Of a stretch of DNA of 42,270 nt, positions 31,358 to 41,017 are shown piece by piece. This DNA is from Candidatus Lambdaproteobacteria bacterium RIFOXYD2_FULL_50_16 (GTDB lineage: Bacteria; SAR324; XYD2-FULL-50-16). A model generated the notes under the pieces. The model was not told where the DNA came from. It saw only the letters and a list, made by a program, of their open reading frames with translations, and searched no databases. Within the stretch, counting starts at the first letter, position 1, and each line of letters starts with the position of its first letter. The stretch is from positions 4,802-47,071 of the forward strand of contig MFNE01000009.1 in NCBI GenBank assembly GCA_001783695.1, given 5' to 3'. The position numbers and the translations under genes are program-made.

Positions 31358-32971
31358 CTACATCGAAGAGGGGGTTAGGGTTAGGGTGGCGTAGGCGGTG
31401 CCTGTGGTGGTGCCGTCGCTAGTGGCATAGACGCTGCCGTCTCCGTCTAGTAATACCCTTACATATAGGGTGGCCGCGGTGCCACTAGTTAAGCCCATGC
31501 CGGTGGCGCTGTAATGGCCATCGTTACTTGCCGAGGCCATGGCGCTCCAGGTGGTTTTGTCTTTGGAATATTCCACCGTAATAGAAGATGGGGTCAGAGC
31601 ATAAGCTCCGCCAGAGTTGTACGTGGTCCCCGTTTTAAGGGCCGGGAAGCTCATCATACTCTCTTGGGTGACTAAAAACAGGCTTACTTTGTCGGTGGTC
31701 ACGCTATCTTTAAAGAGGTAATAATACCGCTTGGTGGACGCAGCCGAGTACAATACGGTCGAGCGCAGGGTAGCCCTGGTGGTGTCGGTCATGGCCATGC
31801 CTACTGCCGGATAAAAGACAACGGATTCGTCACTGGCACCTGATTTAGAAACCTTAGCGGTCAACTTCCAATATCCCATCCCTGCTCCGCCTGCCATTAG
31901 GTAATAAACCCTACAGGTAAAGATATTAGTGCTGCCCGATTTTAAGCTGCAGCCTTCTTGGGGGGTTGAGTGGGACATGGAGGCCATGTTCATCAGCAAG
32001 GTTAGGCCGATTGAGGCACCCGAAACCGCGTTGCCCGATAAATCGGTGACCGCTAGGTCGAAGGTAGTTAGCCCTTGCATGGCCGCCATGGTGCCAGGGG
32101 TGTAGGTCACCAGATAGTTGCTGCTAGTTGCGGTTTTGCCAAAGGGCAGACCGCCAATTTGCGCTGGTGTCAAGGCCGAAAGGTTGGCGCTGCTGGCCAT
32201 ATAGGTTAACAGGGCCGTTTCCCAGCGGTTTTGGATGCTGGTGGGTAGGGTTTGATTAGCAACACTAAGGGTAGAACCATTGCCTTTGCCGTCGAGACTA
32301 CCATCGGCCAAGTCATCGGCAATTGCGCTTAAAAGACTGATCTTTAATCTGGAATCCCCCAAAACATCCTTGGCCAGTTGGCTAAAGGCAGCCTCCCGTA
32401 AACCTTCAAGCTTTTGGGCTTCCGAATCGGTGCTAGCAGGAGTAGCGGCGGCGGATACGGCTTTAACCGTATGGTCTGGCGTATAACCAAAGGCAGTGGC
32501 GTAATAGGTGGCTAGGTCTTCAAAGGTGTCATCTAAGGTATGGGTGTGACCATGGGCGGCGTGGTATTGGACCATTGTGACCGCGCCAAGATAATTAAGA
32601 GTGGTTCCCGCGTTGAGGTTGACCTCGGTGGCGGTGGCACTCAGCGCGTTGGCCGGGACCATGGCCGAAAAGCCTTGGGTGGATCCCAAGAATACCTGCT
32701 GGCCTGAAACTTCGTCGGTATAACTACCACCAGTGGTGCTAAACAACAAACTGGAGGACAACGCGGTTTCGGGGATGGCCAGTGAATAATTTCCCTCTGC
32801 ATCGGTCACGGCGCTGGCTCCAGCCCCACTGACGGTAGCTCCTGAAACTCCTGCTGCACCTACGTGACCGGTGATCGTGACGGTGTTGGTTGTGTTAGAA
32901 TCGGTGGACTTACAGCCGGTTAAAGATAGGCCTAAGAGACCAATCGCCAGATATAAAAAGATAGGTTTCAT
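31358..32971 (-). CDS. Secreted lipoprotein with carboxypeptidase-like and YtkA-like regions
   Basis: 537 aa from the ATG at 32971. The signal ends in LGLSLTGC, a lipobox with the acylated Cys at residue 20; the track start 99 bases earlier is upstream of it. Near the N-terminus is a carboxypeptidase-regulatory-like beta-domain (VTITGHVGAAGVSGATVSGAGA). A central His-rich stretch (YHAAHGHTHTLDD) is followed by a long helical part. Further on, MASMSHSTPQEGC...YLMAGGAGMGYWKLTAKV resembles YtkA/FixH-like domains found with copper-linked proteins. The protein is probably anchored at the cell surface or outer membrane. The gene follows a DUF2946-like gene, so a metal-handling unit is plausible but inferred. 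Confidence 0.75.
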   Translation of the reverse strand: MKPIFLYLAIGLLGLSLTGCKSTDSNTTNTVTITGHVGAAGVSGATVSGAGASAVTDAEGNYSLAIPETALSSSLLFSTTGGSYTDEVSGQQVFLGSTQGFSAMVPANALSATATEVNLNAGTTLNYLGAVTMVQYHAAHGHTHTLDDTFEDLATYYATAFGYTPDHTVKAVSAAATPASTDSEAQKLEGLREAAFSQLAKDVLGDSRLKISLLSAIADDLADGSLDGKGNGSTLSVANQTLPTSIQNRWETALLTYMASSANLSALTPAQIGGLPFGKTATSSNYLVTYTPGTMAAMQGLTTFDLAVTDLSGNAVSGASIGLTLLMNMASMSHSTPQEGCSLKSGSTNIFTCRVYYLMAGGAGMGYWKLTAKVSKSGASDESVVFYPAVGMAMTDTTRATLRSTVLYSAASTKRYYYLFKDSVTTDKVSLFLVTQESMMSFPALKTGTTYNSGGAYALTPSSITVEYSKDKTTWSAMASASNDGHYSATGMGLTSGTAATLYVRVLLDGDGSVYATSDGTTTGTAYATLTLTPSSM

Positions 32972-33076
32972 CGAGTGTTTCCAAACGAGGTTTTGCCCAA
33001 GTGTTTTATTAAAAAAACATTTGAGCGCCAAATAGGGTTTAATTTTAAGGTGTTGGACAAATTTGCCCAAACTAAA

Positions 33077-33460
33077 TTAAACCGCCGGAGGCCCTCGACT
33101 GGTAGGAGGAAAATAGAGTTTTGCCATCGCAGCGGTTTGACGCTCGATGGGTTGCAGCGGTGCGGGAAGCAGAAAAAAACTAAAGGCGACCTTTGACGCC
33201 AGTTGGCCCACAACGTGGCTTAGACAAAAATGGCATTGCGCACAGTTATGACGATCCTGGCTAGGGGCCTTTGGGCTGCCGGCGGGATCTGTAGTACAAA
33301 CAAAGTGGGCGTCAAAACCGCTGCCATTTTGGGCCACACTAGAAAGCGGCCCCCAGACCAAAACCAAGGGCAGGCTCAAGATCCCCAATAAAAACAGGGT
33401 CAAGATCCCAAGCCTAAGGGCATGGGTCGTTTTTAATAAAGGGAGGTTCTCTCGCAACAC
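33077..33460 (-). CDS. DUF2946-like cysteine/histidine-motif membrane protein
   Basis: 127 aa with a GTG start. An N-terminal hydrophobic helix (LGILTLFLLGILSLPLVLVW) is followed by RHNCAQCHFCLSHVV, a compact Cys/His cluster as in the DUF2946 family, and a hydrophobic C-terminus with proline. DUF2946 proteins are often found next to copper-linked periplasmic or TonB genes. No RBS is evident. It is the first gene of the pair with the lipoprotein, about 105 bases away. Confidence 0.6.
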   Translation of the reverse strand: MLRENLPLLKTTHALRLGILTLFLLGILSLPLVLVWGPLSSVAQNGSGFDAHFVCTTDPAGSPKAPSQDRHNCAQCHFCLSHVVGQLASKVAFSFFLLPAPLQPIERQTAAMAKLYFPPTSRGPPAV

Positions 33461-33875
33461 CAGGGGGCAGAGTTAAGGTTTATAACACCTGCCCAGATAA
33501 CACGGTCACGCTTACCCGGTCAAGGCCCAGCTAAAATCTTGTCGAATAGGGGCGGGAAGAGGTCGAGATCTCCTGGGCGAAGTTCAACTAATTTCGGGAT
33601 TAACTCGATTCCTTATGGCGCGGGCTGATAAATCACCCAGGTGTAGGGGAAAAGCACCCTGTTTTAAAAAATGCTTTCCTAGACTCCCTGGCAAATACTT
33701 GCTAGACTCTCCCCATAGGTGACATAAACAACAAGTTATACCAACTACCCATTAACCAAGTTTGTGGTATAGGGGGAGCCGGACTATGAGGAATCTGATC
33801 CCTTGATAAGGGCTCGCCTGTTCTGGCACGCAATTAATGCGGCCTAAAATTAGGCAATATTTGGCTGAGAGTGTT
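33461..33875. other. 415-base leader and intergenic region before the giant kinase
   Basis: I see no gene here apart from the 13-codon upstream extension of the kinase ORF. The region contains two direct copies of CTAGACTC (33679 and 33702, 23 bases apart, about two helical turns). It also has an inverted repeat TATACCA...TGGTATA (33737-33771) with a 21-base spacer, and a GAGATCTC palindrome near 33565. A diverging promoter and regulatory zone for the flanking genes is likely. Confidence 0.5.
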
Positions 33876-36800
33876 ATGATTCCTAAATACGATTTAGTTG
33901 AGCATTTGTACCAATCCAGCAGCACCACGATCTGGCGGGTCAAATCTCAAAAGGATCATTCTTTTAAAATCATCAAAACCCTAGATGATTCGGCCACTTC
34001 CTTTGACGGCCGCGTTCGGCTGCAACATGAATTTAAATTAGCTCAAAAAGTTAGCCATCCGAACTTGATCTCTTTTGAAGAGATTATCAGCACAGGTAAT
34101 ACCACTGCCCTCTTAATGGAGGATTTCGGTGGGGTTTCTTTGACTGAAGCTTTTAACGGCAAGCGACTCGCTTTAAAAACCTTTTTTAGTATCGCCATCA
34201 GCGCCGCCGAGGCCCTTTCGGCCTTGCATGAATCGGGGATCATCCATAAAGACATTAGCCCAGGTAATCTTCTATATAATTTAAAAACCGGCCAATTTAA
34301 ATTAATTGATTTAGGAATCAGTTCCGAGGTTCCTCAAGAATCCCAACAGTTAGAGGCGGTTTCTAACCTAGAAGGAACCCTGGACTTTTTAGCTCCCGAA
34401 CAGTCTGGACGAATCGCTTGGCCCCTTGACTACCGTGCCGATTTTTATAGCCTTGGAGCAACTCTTTACTACTGCCTTGCAGGGCATCCGCCTTTTTTGA
34501 CTAAGGACCCTTTAGAGTTGATCCACGCCCATCTAGCCAAAAAACCGGCTCCCTTAGCCGAGGTCGCCAAGGAGGTCCCTGCCTACCTATCCTTGGTTAT
34601 CGCCAAGTTACTAGAAAAATCCCCAGATGATCGATACCAAAGCGCCCAAGGTTTGATTTATGACCTAAAAGAATGCCAACGATTTTGGGAAAACCTAGCA
34701 GATTCTAGCCAGTTCGTTCCAGGTTCCAAAGATATTAGCGCAAAATTCAAGCTTCCCCAGACCTTGTTTGGGCGGGAAATGGAGATTGAGTTGCTTTCAA
34801 ATGAGGTAGAAAAGGCTTCAAACGGAAACTGCCGACTGTGTTTGGTGACCGGAGAGGCAGGGGTAGGCAAATCCGCTGTGATTGGCCAAGCGCAAAACTT
34901 GATTTTTAGGGAAAAAGGGCTGTTTTTCAGCGGAAAATATGACCAGTTGCAAGCTAAAACCCCGTTTAGCGCCCTTTTGCAAGCTCTTTCTAAAATGTTG
35001 CAACACATCTTGCAAGAACCAGAAACCGTTAAACAGTCCTGGCAATCCCGCATTAATTCGGCCATTGGCCAACAAGGACGGGTGCTTTTGGAGGTTTTGC
35101 CCGAATTAGAGGCACTTTTATTTGAATGCCCCGCTGTCGAAGGTCTTCCTGCTTTAGAAGCACAAATTCGCTTTAACCGAACCTTTTTAGACCTCATCCG
35201 GGCTTTGAGCCACCCCGACTATCCCTTAATTATTTTCCTCGACGACCTGCAATGGGCTGACGAGGCCAGCCTCAATTTTATTGAGGAAATCATGGGTGAT
35301 TTGTCGATTAAAAACCTCCTAATTATTGGCGCATACCGCCAGAACGAGGTGGGCCCAGACCATTATTTAACCTTTATTTTAGGGCGGTTGCAGCAGAAAA
35401 ATGGTTTTAAAGGGCGGATCGACCATATCTTCTTGGTGCCTTTGAGTTTAAAAGCCATTATTGACCTGGTCGAGGCTACCTTTTTTGTGGACCCACAAAA
35501 GGCCGAAGGCCTCGCCCAGGTGTTGCTTACCAAAACCCGCGGGAACCCGTTTTTTCTTCATTCTTATATTACCAGTCTTTTCCACCAAGGAGCGGTCCAT
35601 TTTAACCAAAGTCAAAGTTGCTGGACTTGGAACCTTCAAGAAATTGAGCAGCAATATGTCGCCAATAACGTCCTGCAACTACTGCTAGATCGGTTTAGCC
35701 AACTCCCTAAAGAAACAGTCGAAGCCATGGGTTGGGCGGCGGTCTTAAGTAATTATTTCAACCTAGGGGCCCTCTCTGAGGTAACCGGGGTCAGTGCGGT
35801 GCAGCTTCGCGAACGCTTGATGCCCGCCCTAAAATTGGGTTACCTAGTCAATCTTAACACCGCTTATCGATATAGCGACGAGGGTGAAGAAAAATTAGCC
35901 CTGGCGGAATATCGATTTCAACATGATCAAGTCCAGAGCGCAGCGCGCAACCTAATTGATCCAGAGGATTTAAAAAAATTACACCTAAATGCCGCCCGGC
36001 AACTTTATCAAACCCAAGGAGAAGGGAAAGTAGGGGAACGGCTCTTTGATATTGTACGCTATTATAACGAAGGTTGTGAGCAGGTAGTCGAGCCTGCGGA
36101 GCGCCATCGGATTATTCAGCTAAACCTACAGGCTGCGCAAAAATCAATCAACGCCAACGCCTATGATGTGGCCCTAACGTTCGCCAACAAAGGCTTTGAA
36201 TTGTTAGGGGAACAGCCCTGGAACACTAATCATGGGTTTGCCTTTTCCTTATGTTTCCTGCGATATGAGACCTATTTTTTATCCAGTAAATATGAGGAAA
36301 TGGATCAATTGTATGAACTACTTCGAGAAAAGGCCCAGACGGTTTTAGAAAAGGTTAACGTCATCAATTTAAAGATGTTGGCCGCTGGCAATACGGGTTT
36401 TCTAAAATTGTCCTCTGAACTTGCGGTTGAGGCATCGAGTTTATTAGGGCTCAATTGGCCCAAGTCATTTGGCATGGCTAGCGTCGTGGCTACCTTGCTG
36501 GGCACTAAAATTTTTCTTCGGAAATTTGATCCAAACAAGTTAGACGACCTTCCGCCAGCCGAGGACCCAGAAGTCCTGATGTTACATGAAATCATGCTAA
36601 ACGCGGCAGGGGTTTTGTATCAACATGACCCCAATATGTTTGCCATAGGGATGATGATTTGGACCAAGATTTCATTGACGAAGGGATTTTCGCCTCGTTG
36701 TGTCAGTGGGTTTGTGACCTTTGCCATTATTTTGATGAATACGGGCTCACCTAAACAGGCCTTTGCCTGGGCGGATTTAGCCTCTAGACTTAACACTAAA

Positions 36801-39800
36801 CATCCTAACGACAATGCCCGCGGAAAAACTCGATTTACTTTAGCCGCTTTTATCGATCCCTGGCGTACTTCGATCCACGAATTGATCAACGAATATGTTG
36901 AGGTTATTCCCATCTCTTTGCGTGTAGGGGATACCCAATACGCTTTGTTCGCGGCCAACCACATCGCCCCCAACATGCTTTGGGTCGGCGCCAATCTTGA
37001 TGAAATCATCACCCGACGAGCGTTAAACCGGCCCTTGATGACCCAAACCGGGTTTACCAACGGTTTGATCTGGGACGACGCCTTCGCTCAAACTGCTCGG
37101 TGTTTGCAAGGCAAAACCAACTCGTCTCTGACCTTTGACGACGCCCACTTTATTGAAGAAGAATTCCAAAAAGAGATCCTCGCCATCGAGATAATGATGG
37201 TGCAACTATGGTATTATATTTTTAAGTGTTTTTGTTTGGTGTTTTTTGGCCATTATAAGGAAGCAACCCATTATGGCGAATTAGCCCAAAAAAATCGCGG
37301 AGCCTCTGACGGATTGGGCTTTATGACCGCGATTGATATTTTTTACGGAATCGCTTTGTTGCGCTCCGCGCATACCGAAAGCGAAAGGGACTTCGCCAAG
37401 AAACAAGCAGGCAAATTTCTTAAACAACTTAAAAAATGGGCCACCGGATGTGAGGCCAACTATCTGGCACCAGCACTGCTTTTAGAGGCAGAGTATGCTT
37501 TATTTCTTGGTAAAAGAAATGAAGCCATTGGGTTTTATTTGGAGTCCATTGGATACAGCGCAAAATATAATTTTGTGCATTTCCAGGCGCTTGCCTGCGA
37601 ACAACTCGCCAAGGTTTATGACGAGTCCCAAAGCAATTTTTATTATCGGCGCCTCTATTTGCGAGAAGCGGTCGGGCTTTACACCACTTGGGGGGCGCAG
37701 GGCAAAGTGGACCAATTGATTCAAGCCAACCCCGACCTTCGCCTGACGGGCTCGCCCAGTCATGGAAGCTTGCAAACCTCTATTAGCGGTTCGAGTGGTT
37801 CTGCTTTTGGTTCGCAAGGTAGCCATATTGGCCGCTTGGACTTTGAGAGTTTGCTTAAAACCACCCAAACCTTAAGTGAGGAAATCAATTACCAACGGCT
37901 GCAAGAACAGCTATTTAACCTAATCATTGAAAATGCTGGGGCGCAAAAGGCTTGGCTGATTCTAAAACAAAACGAAATGTGGCAGGTGGTGGCCTCTATT
38001 GGTGAAGAAATTAAGACCAATCTGCCCATCGCCCTAGAGGATTGCCACTTGATGTCGGGCCGAATCATGCGTCGGGTGATCCAGTCTGGGGAGCCCGTAG
38101 TGGTGGTTAACGCCAAAGAAGACCCCTTGTTTAGCGATGAGGCCTATATCCAACAATATCAGGTCCGCTCGATCCTTTGCCAACCCTTGATCCTGGGGAA
38201 AAAACTATTAGGCGCGGTTTATTTAGAAAACAATTTGATCAGCGGTTGTTTTACTCAAGAGCGTTTGGCAGTGTTGCAAGTGATTGCCAGCCAAGCGTCC
38301 ATTAGCTTAGAAAACGCCCGCTTGTTTGAAGAAGCCAAACTGGCAAGGACCAAGCTGGAAGAATATGCCCAGAGCTTAGAACAACGGGTTGAGCAGCGTA
38401 CTTTTGAGCTAAAAGAAGCCAACGAAACCAAAGACCGGTTTTTCTCTATTATCGCCCACGATTTACGAGGCCCAATTGGCAGCCTGTCGGTTATCTTTAA
38501 CGAAGTGCTCAACGCTGGGGACGTACTAGAAGAAGAACTGTTTGAATCCATTCGCTCGACCACAAAAAGCACCTACGAACTTTTAGAAAATCTCTTGACC
38601 TGGGCTCGCAATCAAAAGGGGTTGATTGAGGTAGTCAAAGGCGAGATTCTCCTCAATGGCCCCATTGAGGAGAGTTGTCGGCTCTTACAAGCCTCGGCCA
38701 AAGCTAAAGGTATCAGCTTAACTTACAAAATTAATCTGACACATCAGGTTCATGCCGACGCCTCGATGATCACCACTGTGGTCAGAAACCTGATCAATAA
38801 CGCCATCAAATTTAGCACCACTCACGGAAGTATTCAAGTGGTGGCTACTGAAGAGAATGGCAAAGCAGTGGTCTCGGTTATTGATAACGGACTGGGGATG
38901 TCCGAAGAACATGCACTGGTCTTGTTTGACGACCATGCTCCTAAAAAATCCTTCCGAGGCACTGGTAACGAGCGGGGAACCGGACTAGGCTTGGTTTTGT
39001 GCAAGGATTTTGTTTTGCAAAATGGAGGCGAGATTGGAGTAACCAGTGGACTAGGCAAAGGCAGTCGTTTTTGGTTTAGCCTCAAATTGGGCGAACCGAT
39101 CGAAAAGGAAGAAGAATCTAGTTTGCCTTTTCAAAACAAACAAATCAGAACCCTGCTGGTTGAGGATGATTCCTTGTCCTTACAAGCGAGTGCCAATGTT
39201 CTAAAAGAAATAAAAATTCTTTTTGATCACGCTGAAAACGGAGAAATCGCCGTGGAAATGGCGAAGTCGGGTGGTTATGAAGTGGTCTGGATGGATATCG
39301 AAATGCCGGTGATGGACGGGTTAACCGCCACTGAAATCTTGCGCCAAATCGATGCCCTCAATCGACTTAAGATTGTTGCTTTAAGCTCTTATACAGAGAT
39401 GGAATTAGCTAAAAGGGTCGATGATCGTCCTGATTTAAGTCATGTCTATTTTGACGGATACCTGGCCAAGCCACCGGTGAAAAAACAAATCGAAAAGATG
39501 TTGGAGCGACTGTTTGCTCCAGGCCCGCAAACGATACTTGAATCTACTGAATTGGCGGTTTTGGTGATTGATGACAATCTTTTAAACCTAAAACTCGCAG
39601 AAAAAACGTTGGCATCGCTGTTTAATAAGGTGGTCACAGTTCAAAGTGGGGTAAGCGCATTGAAACTTTTGGAAAACAGTAGCTTCCAACTGTTTTTTGT
39701 GGATATAGAAATGCCTGAAATGGACGGGTTCCAAACCACGAGGCAGATTCGGCAAATGGATATTACGGCACCCATTATCGCCCTAACCAGCCATGATCGA

Positions 39801-39911
39801 AATGAAATACTTAAAAAAGGTGAGGCCTTTGGGATAAACGAAGTCATCACCAAACCGATTCACCTCGAAAGCCTCAAGAAACTGCTCGAAAAGGAGATCT
39901 TTAGGCGCTGA
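33876..39911 (+). CDS. Giant hybrid Ser/Thr and histidine multi-kinase (PK-AAA-GAF-HK-REC-REC)
   Basis: About 2,011 aa from the ATG at 33876 (MIPKYDLVEHL) with GAGAG upstream; the track begins 13 codons earlier. In order: a Ser/Thr protein kinase (track 18-285) with FKIIK, HKDISPGN and DLG, APEQ; an AAA/STAND-like ATPase (about 315-580) with TGEAGVGKSAV and FLDDLQWAD; a long helical, TPR-like region to about 1,330; a GAF domain (about 1,350-1,500); a coiled coil; a HisKA with IAHDLRGP (track His1541); an HATPase with NLINNAIKF and GTGLGLVL; and two receivers (EDDSLSL and IDDNLLN, phospho-acceptor Asp in MDIEMP and VDIEMP). The family links phosphoserine and phosphohistidine signalling, as in cyanobacterial HstK. 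HKD replaces the usual HRD, as is common in this family. The two downstream genes probably act in the same response. Confidence 0.92.
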   Translation: MIPKYDLVEHLYQSSSTTIWRVKSQKDHSFKIIKTLDDSATSFDGRVRLQHEFKLAQKVSHPNLISFEEIISTGNTTALLMEDFGGVSLTEAFNGKRLALKTFFSIAISAAEALSALHESGIIHKDISPGNLLYNLKTGQFKLIDLGISSEVPQESQQLEAVSNLEGTLDFLAPEQSGRIAWPLDYRADFYSLGATLYYCLAGHPPFLTKDPLELIHAHLAKKPAPLAEVAKEVPAYLSLVIAKLLEKSPDDRYQSAQGLIYDLKECQRFWENLADSSQFVPGSKDISAKFKLPQTLFGREMEIELLSNEVEKASNGNCRLCLVTGEAGVGKSAVIGQAQNLIFREKGLFFSGKYDQLQAKTPFSALLQALSKMLQHILQEPETVKQSWQSRINSAIGQQGRVLLEVLPELEALLFECPAVEGLPALEAQIRFNRTFLDLIRALSHPDYPLIIFLDDLQWADEASLNFIEEIMGDLSIKNLLIIGAYRQNEVGPDHYLTFILGRLQQKNGFKGRIDHIFLVPLSLKAIIDLVEATFFVDPQKAEGLAQVLLTKTRGNPFFLHSYITSLFHQGAVHFNQSQSCWTWNLQEIEQQYVANNVLQLLLDRFSQLPKETVEAMGWAAVLSNYFNLGALSEVTGVSAVQLRERLMPALKLGYLVNLNTAYRYSDEGEEKLALAEYRFQHDQVQSAARNLIDPEDLKKLHLNAARQLYQTQGEGKVGERLFDIVRYYNEGCEQVVEPAERHRIIQLNLQAAQKSINANAYDVALTFANKGFELLGEQPWNTNHGFAFSLCFLRYETYFLSSKYEEMDQLYELLREKAQTVLEKVNVINLKMLAAGNTGFLKLSSELAVEASSLLGLNWPKSFGMASVVATLLGTKIFLRKFDPNKLDDLPPAEDPEVLMLHEIMLNAAGVLYQHDPNMFAIGMMIWTKISLTKGFSPRCVSGFVTFAIILMNTGSPKQAFAWADLASRLNTKHPNDNARGKTRFTLAAFIDPWRTSIHELINEYVEVIPISLRVGDTQYALFAANHIAPNMLWVGANLDEIITRRALNRPLMTQTGFTNGLIWDDAFAQTARCLQGKTNSSLTFDDAHFIEEEFQKEILAIEIMMVQLWYYIFKCFCLVFFGHYKEATHYGELAQKNRGASDGLGFMTAIDIFYGIALLRSAHTESERDFAKKQAGKFLKQLKKWATGCEANYLAPALLLEAEYALFLGKRNEAIGFYLESIGYSAKYNFVHFQALACEQLAKVYDESQSNFYYRRLYLREAVGLYTTWGAQGKVDQLIQANPDLRLTGSPSHGSLQTSISGSSGSAFGSQGSHIGRLDFESLLKTTQTLSEEINYQRLQEQLFNLIIENAGAQKAWLILKQNEMWQVVASIGEEIKTNLPIALEDCHLMSGRIMRRVIQSGEPVVVVNAKEDPLFSDEAYIQQYQVRSILCQPLILGKKLLGAVYLENNLISGCFTQERLAVLQVIASQASISLENARLFEEAKLARTKLEEYAQSLEQRVEQRTFELKEANETKDRFFSIIAHDLRGPIGSLSVIFNEVLNAGDVLEEELFESIRSTTKSTYELLENLLTWARNQKGLIEVVKGEILLNGPIEESCRLLQASAKAKGISLTYKINLTHQVHADASMITTVVRNLINNAIKFSTTHGSIQVVATEENGKAVVSVIDNGLGMSEEHALVLFDDHAPKKSFRGTGNERGTGLGLVLCKDFVLQNGGEIGVTSGLGKGSRFWFSLKLGEPIEKEEESSLPFQNKQIRTLLVEDDSLSLQASANVLKEIKILFDHAENGEIAVEMAKSGGYEVVWMDIEMPVMDGLTATEILRQIDALNRLKIVALSSYTEMELAKRVDDRPDLSHVYFDGYLAKPPVKKQIEKMLERLFAPGPQTILESTELAVLVIDDNLLNLKLAEKTLASLFNKVVTVQSGVSALKLLENSSFQLFFVDIEMPEMDGFQTTRQIRQMDITAPIIALTSHDRNEILKKGEAFGINEVITKPIHLESLKKLLEKEIFRR

Positions 39912-39958
39912 TAGATTGATTTTTTCTACCAAACCAACCCAAATAAAGGAGGCGTTAA

Positions 39959-40921
39959 ATGACGGCACCAAGGTATATTAATCATATTAGTCCCATTATT
40001 TTTTCGGGGCCCTACCGATTGCAAGACACCAAATTGTTTTTGTTCGCTGTCGAGGCGGACCAAAAAAAGGTGCAAGCCTCAGTAGATAGCTTCTTTTTAG
40101 AGGTACTTGAAGGCTCGAATATTTCGTATAAGGCCTTTACTAGTCACGTTGCCCTGGGCGCAGCCTACATGGACGCGATCAGCACCGACCCCTTTACCCA
40201 AACCATTTTTGGTGGTTTTCCTGAAACCGATTATGCGGTTTGGATTCCTTTGTTAAAATATGTAAATGGCTGGCCTGTAGGTATTTATTGGTTTATGTCG
40301 GTGGTATTGGTGGACAATCCTTTGGCTATTGTCACCGGTAGAGAGGTCTATGGGTTTCAAAAAAATCAGGGCCAATTTGCTCCCCCAGATAAACCCGATG
40401 GCCCGGTCAATTTCTCTGCCTCCGCCTGGAGCTTAGAGACCTACTCCCCAACCTCTAGGGTGAAGTTGTTTCCTTTATTTGAACTGATAAAAACCGGCCA
40501 GCCCGCCAAACGGGCGGGTCTTTTAAACAAGATAATTAAGGGGACCGAAGAGCTGGTTGGCTTGATCGAAGACGATTGGACAAGGGTTGCCGAATCGATG
40601 GCCAATATGAGTGGATTTGCCCAGTATTTCCATAGGAACCTTAAGGCGGGTGTGGTGCCAATGGTTTTTTTAAAACAATTCCGTAGCGCCACTAACCCTC
40701 AAGAGGCCTGTTGCCGCGCGGTGATCGAGACCTCTTTTACTATTACCGAGCTCACTAAGGTGGCGGCGATTGAAGACGAATATCAATTTAATTATTCGAC
40801 CAACGCCACTTACGATTTCCTCGAAGATTATGGGGTCACCAACCACAACCTGCTTGATCTCAATTTTGAAATAGATATGAGTTTTAACCTACCCAATGGG
40901 GTTCAGATTTACCCTAAATAA
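39959..40921 (+). CDS. Acetoacetate decarboxylase-like protein
   Basis: 320 aa. AAAGGAGG precedes the ATG. The family motif region is YWFMSVVLVDNPLAIVTGREVYGFQKNQ, the position where ADC proteins keep GRE and the Schiff-base Lys. Other parts (DTKLFLFAVEADQ, AYMDAISTDPF, FPETDYAVWIP) fit only loosely. The reaction could be decarboxylation or a related enol chemistry; specificity unknown. It lies 48 bases after the giant kinase and is followed by two hairpins and the flavin oxidoreductase gene, a pairing that suggests one pathway. Confidence 0.78.
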   Translation: MTAPRYINHISPIIFSGPYRLQDTKLFLFAVEADQKKVQASVDSFFLEVLEGSNISYKAFTSHVALGAAYMDAISTDPFTQTIFGGFPETDYAVWIPLLKYVNGWPVGIYWFMSVVLVDNPLAIVTGREVYGFQKNQGQFAPPDKPDGPVNFSASAWSLETYSPTSRVKLFPLFELIKTGQPAKRAGLLNKIIKGTEELVGLIEDDWTRVAESMANMSGFAQYFHRNLKAGVVPMVFLKQFRSATNPQEACCRAVIETSFTITELTKVAAIEDEYQFNYSTNATYDFLEDYGVTNHNLLDLNFEIDMSFNLPNGVQIYPK

Positions 40922-40922
40922 G

Positions 40923-40942
40923 GGCTAATTTTGTTTTTAGCC
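40923..40942 (+). repeat. Short hairpin just after the ADC-like gene
   Basis: GGCTAA-8 nt-TTAGCC followed by AAAAA. It could be a weak terminator in the opposite sense or an mRNA stability element. Confidence 0.4.
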
Positions 40943-40947
40943 AAAAA

Positions 40948-40974
40948 GGGCGAAGTGATTGAGGCCACTCGCCC
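40948..40974 (+). repeat. Second hairpin in the ADC/flavoprotein spacer
   Basis: GGGCG-(A)-AGTG-8 nt-CACT-CGCCC. A 9-bp stem with a single bulge but no T-tract, so probably an intercistronic processing or attenuation element. Confidence 0.5.
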
Positions 40975-41017
40975 ACACGAATTGTTGCCTCTTTTCTAAA
41001 TTTAATAAAGGATTACT

